Below, piece by piece: positions 36,874 to 45,391 of a DNA stretch of 64,000 nt. Position 1 is the stretch's first letter, and every line of letters begins with the position of its first letter. The DNA is taken from assembly GCA_020161355.1 (NCBI GenBank), contig JAIUOF010000009.1:1-64000 (forward strand). Direction: 5' to 3'. The stretch is from Bacteroidota bacterium (lineage in GTDB: Bacteria > Bacteroidota > Bacteroidia > Cytophagales > Spirosomataceae). The translations under genes were made by a program, and so were the position numbers. Under the pieces are notes generated by a model. It saw only the letters and a list, made by a program, of their open reading frames with translations, did not search any database and had not been told where the DNA came from.

Positions 36874-37797
36874 TTACCAATTTCTGTCTTTTGTAAATTC
36901 CTCAAATTCAGAATTTGACATTTGCAGTTTGGAAGGGTTGTCTTTAACCCATTTCAAAAAATCATTTTTTATTTCTTCACTCCACTTTTGGTCAATCTGA
37001 CCTGGCGTATATTTCCCTTGCTTAAGTCTCAGGTGACCAAATTCATCTCTGAGAGCAATAAATTCAGCATTTTTTACGAGGTCTTCGGCCAAATAAGCCG
37101 GAATGAATACCACGCCTTCTTTTTTGCCCAAGACCAAATCCCCGGGCATCACGGTCGCTCTGCCAATTCTGATTGGGCAGTTGATACAAGTGAGCATCAT
37201 TTCTTTGATATATGAGGGATCTATTCCTCTAACAAATCCTGTAAAACCCTCGATGGCTTCAAGTCCATCAAGGTCTCTTACTCCGGCGTCAAAAACGACC
37301 CCGGTTTTTGATTTAGCATAAATTGAATTACCAAGATTATCACCAATGAGGGTTCCATCTATAATTTTTCCATAGCCATCAGCTACATAAACATCGCCTT
37401 CTTTAAGTACATCAATCGGCCATGAATTAGGCGAACCCGATCTGTTTTCTTCTTTGCCTTTTTCTTTAATTCTTAAGTCAATATCAGGCCTGGAAGGCAT
37501 ATATTGGGCCGTAACAACCCTTCCCACCAGTGGCACATTGCCTATTATTTGCCAACCGGCTTCAAATTGATTATTAAAACCTTTGTTTTTGAGATAACCC
37601 CAGGCTTCTTCTATAGAGGTGTTTTTTAGTCTTTTCAGCAGAGCATCAGAAATGTATGGCCTGCCGTCCGACCCACGATTGCCGGTAAATTCTTTTGAAA
37701 ATTGTTTGATTTGATCTGGTGTCCACTGAATTTGCTGAGCTGAAGCTGAAGCAAAACCCAATACTCCTCCTATCAGGAATATTAATAATTTTTTCAT
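36874..37797 (-). CDS. Exported RraA-like (HMG/CHA-type aldolase fold) protein, second copy
   Basis: Paralogue of the RraA-like protein at 29434 with the same layout: signal peptide MKKLLIFLIGGVLGFASASA, an N-terminal region with DGRPYISDALLKRLK, the core IGDNLGNSIY, Arg174-Asp175 in GVRDLDGL, and a C-terminal tail (LRLKQGKYTPGQID) nearly matched in the first copy. The shared tail shows that these form one exported subfamily and are not simple RNase E regulators. It lies between susD and the second dehydratase. Probable role: metal-dependent aldolase acting on the dehydratase product in the periplasm. Confidence 0.8.
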   Translation of the reverse strand: MKKLLIFLIGGVLGFASASAQQIQWTPDQIKQFSKEFTGNRGSDGRPYISDALLKRLKNTSIEEAWGYLKNKGFNNQFEAGWQIIGNVPLVGRVVTAQYMPSRPDIDLRIKEKGKEENRSGSPNSWPIDVLKEGDVYVADGYGKIIDGTLIGDNLGNSIYAKSKTGVVFDAGVRDLDGLEAIEGFTGFVRGIDPSYIKEMMLTCINCPIRIGRATVMPGDLVLGKKEGVVFIPAYLAEDLVKNAEFIALRDEFGHLRLKQGKYTPGQIDQKWSEEIKNDFLKWVKDNPSKLQMSNSEFEEFTKDRNW

Positions 37798-37820
37798 TGA
37801 TATTTAAGGTTAAAAATTGT

Positions 37821-37847
37821 GAGGCCTTCCAAGTATCAGAAGGCCTC
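37821..37847 (-). terminator. Hairpin between susD and the RraA-like gene (partial terminator or mRNA processing site)
   Basis: GAGGCCTTC (37821-37829) pairs perfectly with GAAGGCCTC (37839-37847). On the minus strand it starts 25 bases after the susD stop and is followed by ACAATTTTT, a weak T-run. It may lower expression of the downstream enzymes relative to susCD or protect the susCD mRNA 3' end. Confidence 0.6.
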
Positions 37848-37872
37848 AAAAAAGTATCTAAATATAAGAAAA

Positions 37873-39393
37873 TTATTTATCCCACCAAACTTTGGTATCC
37901 AAATTATCAGCACCCATACGTGCAATGGCAGCCTTCACGTTTTCACTATTTACCGATATTTCACTGTTCTGATAAGTCAATCGGTTAATAAATTCACCTT
38001 TAATATCCTTGAGCGGATAAGGATTAGGGGTAAGTTTAGGAAATCCGGTTCTACGGAAATTGGCAAAAGCCTCAGGCCCGTTTAAAAATGATGAAATCCA
38101 ATATTGAACGCCTATTTGCTCCAGAGCTTTGGAGGCCTGGAAAGGATTCTCAGTTATATACTTGTCGATATCTGCCTGACTTATGGCCATAGAGGCATCG
38201 TGATCGGCCATTTGCTGCATATGCAAGGTGATACCTTTTGCATAATATTCAGAAGCATTGCCGGTAATATAGCCTCTTTGAACGGCCTCAGCCAACAATA
38301 ATTGAGTTTGAGAGGCTGTTACCAAATGTTGCGGAGCTGTCGTCTTAACGATTCTGGTTCTGTCTGCTTGAGAATAATCATAAAAACTTGCCAACCCGGC
38401 GGCTTTCGCTACTGCTGGAATTGTTCCATTGTCATAGCCCATTGGCATGCCCGTCTGAACAGCAGGATCGCGATTTGCTTTATCAGCAGATTGTTGAGGA
38501 CCAGAAGCTGCACCAACATACCTCACCGCAATTGATTTCAATCTTGGGTCATTAGTTGATTTTAGCTGATTTACAAAAGGTGCCGCAAGATACCAGTTGT
38601 TGGCTTCAGTCGAGTTGAGCATACCTCCATTCGGGTTTTGATAGTTGGCGTCATGCTTGACAACAAAGTTCTCGGAATTCTGTGACATTACTCCACCACT
38701 AGCTGCAGTAGCAACTATTGACTTGGCTTTATCAGGGCTGACTTCGCTCAAACGCATCCCCGCACGAAGTAGTAGTGAGTAACCTAATTTTTTCCATTTG
38801 GTGATATCTCCACCATATAGAATGTCAGCAGTCTCTATTTTTCCCGATGCACTCAAAGCGGCCGAAGCTTCGGTCAACTCTTTTACCAAATCAGTATAGA
38901 TAGCTTCCTGGCTGTCGTATTTTGGTTTAAAATTGGCACTTATGTAAGCCAAACCAGCTTCAGAATAAGGAATATCACCAAAAGAATCGGTCATTACCAT
39001 AAAGGCATAGGCCTGTACTATTCTGGTCATTTGATATAAATTACTTCTGTCGCTTTTGTCTTTTACCTGTGAAATAATATCCTTGGTATTTCTGATTACA
39101 GTCCGATAATATCTGGTCCACATAGGGTCAAGCAGAGCTCTGTTGTCCTGATTGAAATTAGCTCCGGTAAGTACTCCTGAGTTGGGAGAGACCATTTGCT
39201 GCACAATGGTCATTTCATAAATCGCCGTTGAAGTTGTAGGCGATGTATTGATTATGGCCTGATTAAGAATAAATGCCGGGTCAATACCCGTGATTGCAAT
39301 TTCTTTGATATTCATTTCGTCAAAACCTTTGTCGCATGAAGTTGCAAACAAGGCCATAACGCTTATTGATATATATTTAAAAACCTTTTTCAT
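37873..39393 (-). CDS. SusD-like surface lipoprotein (second pair)
   Basis: SusD-like glycan-binding lid of the SusD_RagB type-2 form. The lipoprotein signal ends MALFATSCDKGF. The N-terminal DPAFILNQAIINTSPT and the TPR-like helices (YQMTRIVQAYAFMVMTDSFGDIPYSEA) are characteristic. At 506 aa it is normal in length. It overlaps nothing and lies 21 bases after the SusC gene. It is of a different subtype from the SusD at 27691, so the two SusCD pairs are not recent duplicates. Confidence 0.92.
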   Translation of the reverse strand: MKKVFKYISISVMALFATSCDKGFDEMNIKEIAITGIDPAFILNQAIINTSPTTSTAIYEMTIVQQMVSPNSGVLTGANFNQDNRALLDPMWTRYYRTVIRNTKDIISQVKDKSDRSNLYQMTRIVQAYAFMVMTDSFGDIPYSEAGLAYISANFKPKYDSQEAIYTDLVKELTEASAALSASGKIETADILYGGDITKWKKLGYSLLLRAGMRLSEVSPDKAKSIVATAASGGVMSQNSENFVVKHDANYQNPNGGMLNSTEANNWYLAAPFVNQLKSTNDPRLKSIAVRYVGAASGPQQSADKANRDPAVQTGMPMGYDNGTIPAVAKAAGLASFYDYSQADRTRIVKTTAPQHLVTASQTQLLLAEAVQRGYITGNASEYYAKGITLHMQQMADHDASMAISQADIDKYITENPFQASKALEQIGVQYWISSFLNGPEAFANFRRTGFPKLTPNPYPLKDIKGEFINRLTYQNSEISVNSENVKAAIARMGADNLDTKVWWDK

Positions 39394-39414
39394 GTAAAAT
39401 CGTTTTTAGATGAA

Positions 39415-42400
39415 TTAAAATTTAACGTTAAGATTAAAGCCAATTGAACGTGTAGTAGGTACACCCGTAGATTCAAGACCTACGATGTTGTCAGATGTAA
39501 AACCGAAAGAATCAGGGTCAATATTTGGCACCCATTTTTTCAGCATTAATACATTGTTACTCACAACACTTAATCTCACATTATTAACCGGTATATTTTT
39601 TGGGATAAACTTGCTCAAATCATATCCAAGCGTAATCTGACGAAGCTTCCAGAAACCTGAATTGTAAATTACCGGCTCGACCAATGCCTGCGATCTTACA
39701 ACTTCCCAATAAGCCTGGACTGGTGCTTTTACGGTATTTACTTCTCCTTTATCATTAACACCTACACCTACTACACCGCCGGTATCACGACCTTCGAGCG
39801 ACATTTTGTGCAATCCGTGACGTACCAAGTTGAAATTGGTTCCTGAAAGCATTTTACCTCCCAGGCTAAAATCAACCAAAGCAGAAAGTGATACGCCTTT
39901 GTATGAGAAACTGTTGGTAATACCTCCCACCCAGTTAGGTAAAGCACTACCAAAACTTATCTGATCTGGTGTTCTCAAAGGCAATCCGTTAGCTCCAAAT
40001 ACTTTATTTCCTTTGTCATCTCTTCTGAATCCGAAACCATAAAGCTGACCCAATTCCTGACCAACCACCTGACGCAATTCACCATTGAAAATATGCGTTC
40101 CGGTGGTGATTCTCTCACCTGGAGTATCAGTCAGAAGGCTCAATAGCTTGGTTTTGTTATAGGATCCGTTAAAATTAATATCCCATTTGAATCCACCTCT
40201 ATTTACCGGATTAAGGCTCAATAACCATTCAAAACCACGGGTACGGCTTTGGCCGCTGTTAATCAAAGTTGAAACAAAGCCCGAAGCATCAGAAATCTGA
40301 GCCGAAACAATCTGATCAGTTGTGATTTTGTTATATACAGCAAGATCCAAACCTACTTTATTGTCAAATAACTTCAACTCAATACCCGCCTCTTTCTCAG
40401 CCACACTCATTGGCTTCAGATTAGGGTTGGGAACTGTGGTACCTTGTGAGGAACCCAGCGGTTGACCTGCAAAAAGGTTAGAATTTATTCCGTAAAATAA
40501 TGAATTGGAATAAGGAGCCACGTCAAGGTCAGATCCCACTTCAGCATAAGCCAATCTTAATTTACCAAAAGTCAGCCAGTCGGGACTATTCTTCATAGCC
40601 TGAGAGAACACAAAACTTCCTGAAATAGAAGGATATAGGATACTTCTATTTGCTGGTGATAAGGTTGAAAACCAGTCATTTCTGGCCGTAGCATTTAAAA
40701 ACAAAAATCCTTTATAAGAAATTTCGGCAGAACCATATACTGAATTCACGGCTCTCTCCTGCAAATCATAAATCGGATCTTTCACTCTACCATTCATGAT
40801 GGTATATTTGTCACGTACTACAAAATCAACCACTTGAGTACTATTCAGATCAGATCTGCGATACATTTGGTTTCCACCCAAAGAGAAATCCAAACCAATG
40901 TTTCCGAATTCTTTATTACCTGACAAAAGTAAATCCTTGTTTATTTCTCTAAACCTTCTGGCTTCCTGGGTATATCTACCGTTTACAAATCCTGCCGGGG
41001 CTGGTCCAAGTGATGCCTGACCAGTTGGGAAGTTGTTATAATCTTCATCTCTTGACCAGTAATCCTGCCCTACTCTTCCCTGCAAAGCCAGCCAGTCGGT
41101 AAGTTGATATTTCAAAGCAATGTTTCCAAACATACGATCTCTTGAAATATTATGAAATTGCTCAGCTAGTACAAAATATGGGTTGGTACGGTTTCTGAAT
41201 CTGGAATACACAAATTCATTTCCCTGTGCATCATATTTTTTGGCATCCAACAAATCCCACGGCATGGAGTTGGCCATAACTGACACTGAAGTTGGGATAG
41301 AGTTATCCTGGTTGGCAATATTAGGTGGGTTTGTATTTTTTTCGTTTGAATAATTCATGCTGGAATTAATGCTCAATTTTTTACTCAGATTATAGGTAAG
41401 ACCCAAATTGATGGTTTTCCTGTTAAATGAGTTGTTGGCAATGATTCCCTTTGAGTCCATATTTGACATCGAGAGGTTAAAACCACCTTTCGTATCACTT
41501 CCGGAAAGCGAAACGGTATTGGTCCAGTTCTGACCTCTGCGATAAAACAAATCATAACGGTTTTTGATGGGCTCATATGGTACAGTTACACCATCAAACA
41601 AGACCTGTGTCATACCCGGAGCGAATTTTTCACCGAAAGACCATTGACCTGATGTAGGGTTGGCTGATGTGGGTCTTACGCCATTTTCGCCCTGTCCGTA
41701 TTCATATTGATAGTCTGTAAAATCAAGTGCTTTTTCTGAAGTAAAATTAGAATTGTAGCTAACGCCCAACCCTTTACCTTCACCTTTTGACTTGGTGGTG
41801 ATCATAATAACCCCATCTTTGGCTCTTGAACCGTACAATGCAGCAGCTGTAGCTCCTTTCAGAATAGTCATACTTTCAATATCGTCAGGATTGATAGAAG
41901 AAAGCCCATCGCCACCATCAGAAAACACACCACCGCCTCCACGTACACCGATGGATGCATCAGAGCCAGCGTTGTTTTGGTTGGCACCAAAGTTGGTATT
42001 ATCAACCGGAACGCCATTGATTACAATCAAAGGGCTGTTTTGTCCTGTGATAGAAGACTGACCCCGAATCCTGATTTTGGATGATCCCCCCGGGCCGGTA
42101 CCCATACCTTGCACGTTTACACCGGCTACCTTACCCTGTAAAGAGTTCATAAAATTGGGTTGACGGTTTTGAGAAAGGGCATCACTGGTAATAGTTGAAG
42201 TAGCATATCCCAGTTTTTTGGCATCTTTTTTAATACCCAGAGCCGTTACAACTACTTCTGAAAGATTTTTTGCATCTTCTTCAAGTGACACATTAAGTTG
42301 GGACTGATTACCAACTGTCACTTCTTTGCTCATGAAACCAACATAACTAAAAACCAAAGTTGATCCCTGAGACGACTGAATTTTGTAATTTCCGTCAACA

Positions 42401-42567
42401 TCGGTGGTGGTACCACCATTTGAACCTTTAATTACAATTGAAACACCTGGCAAAGTTTCGCCTGTTTTGGCATTGGTTACTTTACCGGTGATGTTTTGGG
42501 CAAACATCACAAAAGGAGAAATTGAGAATAAAATGATAGGCAGAAACAAATGTCGAAATCGTTTCAT
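39415..42567 (-). CDS. SusC/RagA-family TonB-dependent outer-membrane transporter (second pair)
   Basis: The ATG at 42567 is preferred because it gives the signal peptide MKRFRHLFLPIILFSISPFV; the frame stays open to 42609. After cleavage there is a CarboxypepD-like domain (NITGKVTNAKTGETLPGV), the plug signature LSEVVVTALGIKKDAKKLGYA, and a long barrel ending SIGFNLNVKF. LGIKKDAKKLGY places it in the SusC branch that pairs with type-2 SusD proteins. Length is about 1050 aa. The operon continues into exported enzymes, so import and periplasmic processing are linked. An AraC regulator is transcribed divergently. Confidence 0.94.
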   Translation of the reverse strand: MKRFRHLFLPIILFSISPFVMFAQNITGKVTNAKTGETLPGVSIVIKGSNGGTTTDVDGNYKIQSSQGSTLVFSYVGFMSKEVTVGNQSQLNVSLEEDAKNLSEVVVTALGIKKDAKKLGYATSTITSDALSQNRQPNFMNSLQGKVAGVNVQGMGTGPGGSSKIRIRGQSSITGQNSPLIVINGVPVDNTNFGANQNNAGSDASIGVRGGGGVFSDGGDGLSSINPDDIESMTILKGATAAALYGSRAKDGVIMITTKSKGEGKGLGVSYNSNFTSEKALDFTDYQYEYGQGENGVRPTSANPTSGQWSFGEKFAPGMTQVLFDGVTVPYEPIKNRYDLFYRRGQNWTNTVSLSGSDTKGGFNLSMSNMDSKGIIANNSFNRKTINLGLTYNLSKKLSINSSMNYSNEKNTNPPNIANQDNSIPTSVSVMANSMPWDLLDAKKYDAQGNEFVYSRFRNRTNPYFVLAEQFHNISRDRMFGNIALKYQLTDWLALQGRVGQDYWSRDEDYNNFPTGQASLGPAPAGFVNGRYTQEARRFREINKDLLLSGNKEFGNIGLDFSLGGNQMYRRSDLNSTQVVDFVVRDKYTIMNGRVKDPIYDLQERAVNSVYGSAEISYKGFLFLNATARNDWFSTLSPANRSILYPSISGSFVFSQAMKNSPDWLTFGKLRLAYAEVGSDLDVAPYSNSLFYGINSNLFAGQPLGSSQGTTVPNPNLKPMSVAEKEAGIELKLFDNKVGLDLAVYNKITTDQIVSAQISDASGFVSTLINSGQSRTRGFEWLLSLNPVNRGGFKWDINFNGSYNKTKLLSLLTDTPGERITTGTHIFNGELRQVVGQELGQLYGFGFRRDDKGNKVFGANGLPLRTPDQISFGSALPNWVGGITNSFSYKGVSLSALVDFSLGGKMLSGTNFNLVRHGLHKMSLEGRDTGGVVGVGVNDKGEVNTVKAPVQAYWEVVRSQALVEPVIYNSGFWKLRQITLGYDLSKFIPKNIPVNNVRLSVVSNNVLMLKKWVPNIDPDSFGFTSDNIVGLESTGVPTTRSIGFNLNVKF

Positions 42568-42687
42568 AAAAATTAAGGTTTTGGTTGAACATTTCGCAAA
42601 GGTGAACAAACCTTTCCTTTAATACTTTCATATTCTTTCAGTGAAATATTTTGTAATTTCTTAAGATAAAATTATATTGTTCAAAGA

Positions 42688-42720
42688 TTTGGAATTGCAG
42701 ATTCTTCTTGTGTATTTTTG
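42688..42720 (+). promoter_or_regulatory. Promoter of the araC-family gene
   Basis: TTTG at 42688-42691 and TATTTTTG at 42713-42720 fit the Bacteroidota -33/-7 pair with the usual spacing (25 bases start to start). The araC ATG at 42749 follows after a leader of about 20 bases. Confidence 0.65.
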
Positions 42721-42748
42721 ACACGAAATTTTTAAACCCGAATATTCT

Positions 42749-43630
42749 ATGAAATTTCTTAATTATGAATTCCTGACCATAGGCGAAGAGAACGAATTTG
42801 AGAATATCTATTTGTTTAAAAAAGTCGCTATTTCTCCCAAAAACAAAGATTTTTTGCGGAGTAAAATCACCATCAAAAACTATTGTATTATGAGTATCCA
42901 GTCGGGGCAATTTGAGTGGAAACTAGATGGTGAAACCTTCAAAATCAGACCCAATGACCTGATTTTAGTGAGCCCTGGTGTGGAAATGGAAAAGGATTTT
43001 GAAAATGTAGAATTTGGTGGATTCTTTAAAATTTCGCTGGACGCCGGATACTATAAAAGTAAAGAAAAAAAGAAAGAAAACACTGCCATTGACAGCAGAG
43101 AAATACAAACCATTTTTTCGAAATTTGACCATAAAAGATTCCTGATTTTCAGAAATCATAAAGAAGCCTTCGAAATATTTGAAAAACTTGAAGGCGAGTT
43201 TTTGAACAAAGAGTTGGGCTATTATGCCAGAATCAACGCCCTTATCGATGAGCTGATTATCACCACCTACCGCAATACGCTTAAAGAAGAAATTGCGATA
43301 GATGACAACACATCAGAGTTCCAAAAACTCACAGTAATGCTTAAAAATAACCTTTCTCATTCATGGACGGTGAAAGAAATGGCAGAATTGTCGGGCATGG
43401 GAGTGACCAATTTTACCGAAAAATTAAAAAGCAACCTCGGTTTCAGTCCATTTGATTACCTGATTTTTTTAAGAATCAATGAAGCTGCCAGACTGCTCAA
43501 AGAGTCAGACCTGAACCTTACTCAAATCGCATTTGATACCGGATTTTACTCTTCGCAGCATTTCTCCAATACCTTTAAAAAAATTATGGGTTACCCTCCC
43601 AGGGATTTCAGGAAAAATGCGGTGGCCTAA
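42749..43630 (+). CDS. AraC-family transcriptional regulator
   Basis: Cupin-like N-terminal sensor (about residues 20-150) followed by two AraC-type helix-turn-helix motifs in the last 100 residues (SWTVKEMAELSGMGVTNFTEKLK and LNLTQIAFDTGFYSSQHFSNTFKK). The ending YPPRDFRKN is typical. It is divergent from the second susC, about 180 bases away, and is the probable local regulator of the SusCD-RraA-dehydratase operon. The ligand is unknown. The first SusCD pair has no such neighbour. Confidence 0.92.
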   Translation: MKFLNYEFLTIGEENEFENIYLFKKVAISPKNKDFLRSKITIKNYCIMSIQSGQFEWKLDGETFKIRPNDLILVSPGVEMEKDFENVEFGGFFKISLDAGYYKSKEKKKENTAIDSREIQTIFSKFDHKRFLIFRNHKEAFEIFEKLEGEFLNKELGYYARINALIDELIITTYRNTLKEEIAIDDNTSEFQKLTVMLKNNLSHSWTVKEMAELSGMGVTNFTEKLKSNLGFSPFDYLIFLRINEAARLLKESDLNLTQIAFDTGFYSSQHFSNTFKKIMGYPPRDFRKNAVA

Positions 43631-43658
43631 TAAAAAAATTAAACCTCTATCGATATTT

Positions 43659-43697
43659 ACCCGGTTAAGTAATTACACTCAACCGGGTATTTTTTTT
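43659..43697 (+). terminator. Terminator of araC-family gene
   Basis: ACCCGGTT / AACCGGGT stem with a 14-base loop followed by eight Ts, 29 bases after the araC stop. Confidence 0.85.
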
Positions 43698-43716
43698 AAA
43701 AAATCAACTCTTTCCG

Positions 43717-43911
43717 TTAGTTCGCCATTCTCCGTTCCATCCTTCTGATGCGGGTTTGGTTTTTGCCATCTAATCTTGATGCTACCGCCCACATTGCTGC
43801 CGGTAGCCAACCAATGATGGTGATTTGAAGTATTAAACATAATATGCCACTGAGAATCTTTCCTCTTAAAAAAAACGACAACCAGGGCACCAGAACAGCA
43901 ATTAATAACAT
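43717..43911 (-). CDS. YqaE/Pmp3-like small membrane protein
   Basis: A 64-residue protein with two hydrophobic segments (LLIAVLVPWLSFFL and ILCLILQITIIGWLPAAMWAV) and a basic tail (RIRRMERRMAN). The GWLPAAMWAV turn matches the Pmp3/YqaE family, small peptides linked to membrane potential and stress. No partner gene is adjacent. The region to 44066 upstream holds no gene. Confidence 0.7.
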   Translation of the reverse strand: MLLIAVLVPWLSFFLRGKILSGILCLILQITIIGWLPAAMWAVASRLDGKNQTRIRRMERRMAN

Positions 43912-44067
43912 AGCTTTTTCATTTTTTTGATAAATATAAATGAAAGAAAAGGTTGGTGAAATTTGTTTTTTTATGAATGGTAAATTTATCTTTTGAGTCT
44001 TTCAGGAAAATTGATAAGCTGTATTTCAGCTGTTTATAAAAATTTATTGAAAAATATTAAAATAAAT

Positions 44068-44104
44068 TTTGAGAAACCAAATAGTTGCACATATATTTGC
44101 AACT
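44068..44104 (+). promoter_or_regulatory. arsR-operon promoter overlapped by a 7-8-7 dyad operator
   Basis: TTTG at 44068-44071 and TATATTTG at 44092-44099 form a Bacteroidota promoter. The -7 word lies inside the dyad AGTTGCA (44083-44089), 8-base spacer, TGCAACT (44098-44104). A repressor bound here would block the promoter. The arsR start follows at 44123. Autoregulation by the ArsR protein is the obvious inference. Confidence 0.65.
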
Positions 44105-44122
44105 GATTAGTTTCATATCAAA

Positions 44123-44443
44123 ATGAGAAGAGATATTTTTCAGGCAATAGCCGACCCTACCCGAAGAGCCATCATAACCTTGATAGCCCTTCAAGCCATG
44201 ACGCCAAATGCTTTGGCGGAACATTTCGACAGTACCAGGCAAGCAGTATCCAAGCACCTTAAAATACTGACAGAGTGCGAGTTGATTAAACAGGAACAAA
44301 AAGGCAGGGAGATTTACTATAAACTCGAAATTGATAAAATGAAAGAAATTGATATTTGGCTGGAGCAGTTCAGGAAGATCTGGGAAAGCCGGTTTGATCA
44401 ACTGGATAATTTATTGGAAACGCTTAAACAAATTAAAAAATGA
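44123..44443 (+). CDS. ArsR-family winged-helix repressor
   Basis: A 106-residue DNA-binding repressor of the SdpR/auto-repressor type. It has DIFQAIADPTRRAIITLI at the N-terminus, and the recognition helix lies in STRQAVSKHLKILTECEL. No cysteine-based metal motif is visible, so it is probably not a metal sensor. Its stop overlaps the next start (ATGA), which couples it to the SRPBCC gene. This ArsR-SRPBCC layout is common, and the repressor usually controls its own operon. Confidence 0.9.
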   Translation: MRRDIFQAIADPTRRAIITLIALQAMTPNALAEHFDSTRQAVSKHLKILTECELIKQEQKGREIYYKLEIDKMKEIDIWLEQFRKIWESRFDQLDNLLETLKQIKK

Positions 44444-44871
44444 AACCGGAAATAACCATAAGGAGAGAATTCGATGCCGAAATAAGCTTGGTGTGGCGAG
44501 CCATCACCGAAAAAGAACTCATGAAACAATGGTATTTTGAACTGGACGAATTCTTACCTGTAGTTGGATTTAAGTTTGAATTTAAAGGTGGCCCTGAAGA
44601 CGGCATCCAATACAATCACCTGTGCGAAATTATGGAGGTAGAATTTGAAAAGAAACTAACCTATAGCTGGAAATATGAAGGCTATGAGGGAATTTCTTAT
44701 GTGAGTTTTTTACTTTCAGAATCAAAAGGGAAAACCATACTCGATTTTAGTCATTCAGGCTTGTCCAGTTTCCCTGCTTCTAACCCAGACTTCGGAGTCC
44801 ATAATTTTGAATCCGGCTGGAAACGCTTTATTATCAATGCATTACCTCAGTTTTTATCTAAAAATATATAA
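44440..44871 (+). CDS. SRPBCC/AHSA1-family protein (first of three)
   Basis: START-like fold protein of the AHSA1 branch (143 aa): ITIRREFDAEISLVWRAITE at the N-terminus, WYFELDEFLPVVGFKFEF in the middle, and the C-terminal helix GWKRFIINALPQFL. It overlaps the arsR stop by four bases and is 2 bases before the next SRPBCC gene. Ligands of such proteins are generally unknown. Confidence 0.82.
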   Translation: MKPEITIRREFDAEISLVWRAITEKELMKQWYFELDEFLPVVGFKFEFKGGPEDGIQYNHLCEIMEVEFEKKLTYSWKYEGYEGISYVSFLLSESKGKTILDFSHSGLSSFPASNPDFGVHNFESGWKRFIINALPQFLSKNI

Positions 44872-44873
44872 TT

Positions 44874-45377
44874 ATGAAAAAGCCTTTATTATTTGATTTT
44901 GTACCCGACAAAACCAATAACACCCTTACCATCAGGCGGGAATTTGCAGCGGGACGCCAACTGGTGTGGGACTGCTACACCAAAGCCGAGTATCTGAGCA
45001 TGTGGTTTGCCCCCGCTCCGCTTACTTCAAAAACCAAATCACTGGATTTTAGAAATGGTGGACATTGGCACTATGCCATGGTGGAGCCCAACGGCACAGA
45101 GCATTGGGGTTGGACAGATTACATAAAAATTCAACCCATTGATTATTACACTTCCAAAGATGCATTTAGTGATGCAAACGGAAAAGTAAATTCGGACTTG
45201 CCTACGGCTCACTGGAAGGTTTCTTTTACTGATTTGGGAGAAAATACAGTTGTGGAAACGCTCGTGACCTATAAAAGTCTGGCTGATTTAGAAACCGTAA
45301 TCAATATGGGCATGGAGCAGGGGATGATTTCAACCTTAGAGAGATTAGATGACTTACTTTTGGAAATAAAAAATTAA
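44874..45377 (+). CDS. SRPBCC/AHSA1-family protein (second of three)
   Basis: Also AHSA1-like (167 aa): NTLTIRREFAAGRQLVWDCYT and the family's central WFAPAPLTSKTKSLDFRNGGHWHYAM. It resembles the N-terminal half of the next gene (SMDFRNGGRWFYAM) much more than the previous SRPBCC protein. This indicates a tandem duplication within the operon. Confidence 0.82.
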   Translation: MKKPLLFDFVPDKTNNTLTIRREFAAGRQLVWDCYTKAEYLSMWFAPAPLTSKTKSLDFRNGGHWHYAMVEPNGTEHWGWTDYIKIQPIDYYTSKDAFSDANGKVNSDLPTAHWKVSFTDLGENTVVETLVTYKSLADLETVINMGMEQGMISTLERLDDLLLEIKN

Positions 45378-45391
45378 AACTCTTATAATCA

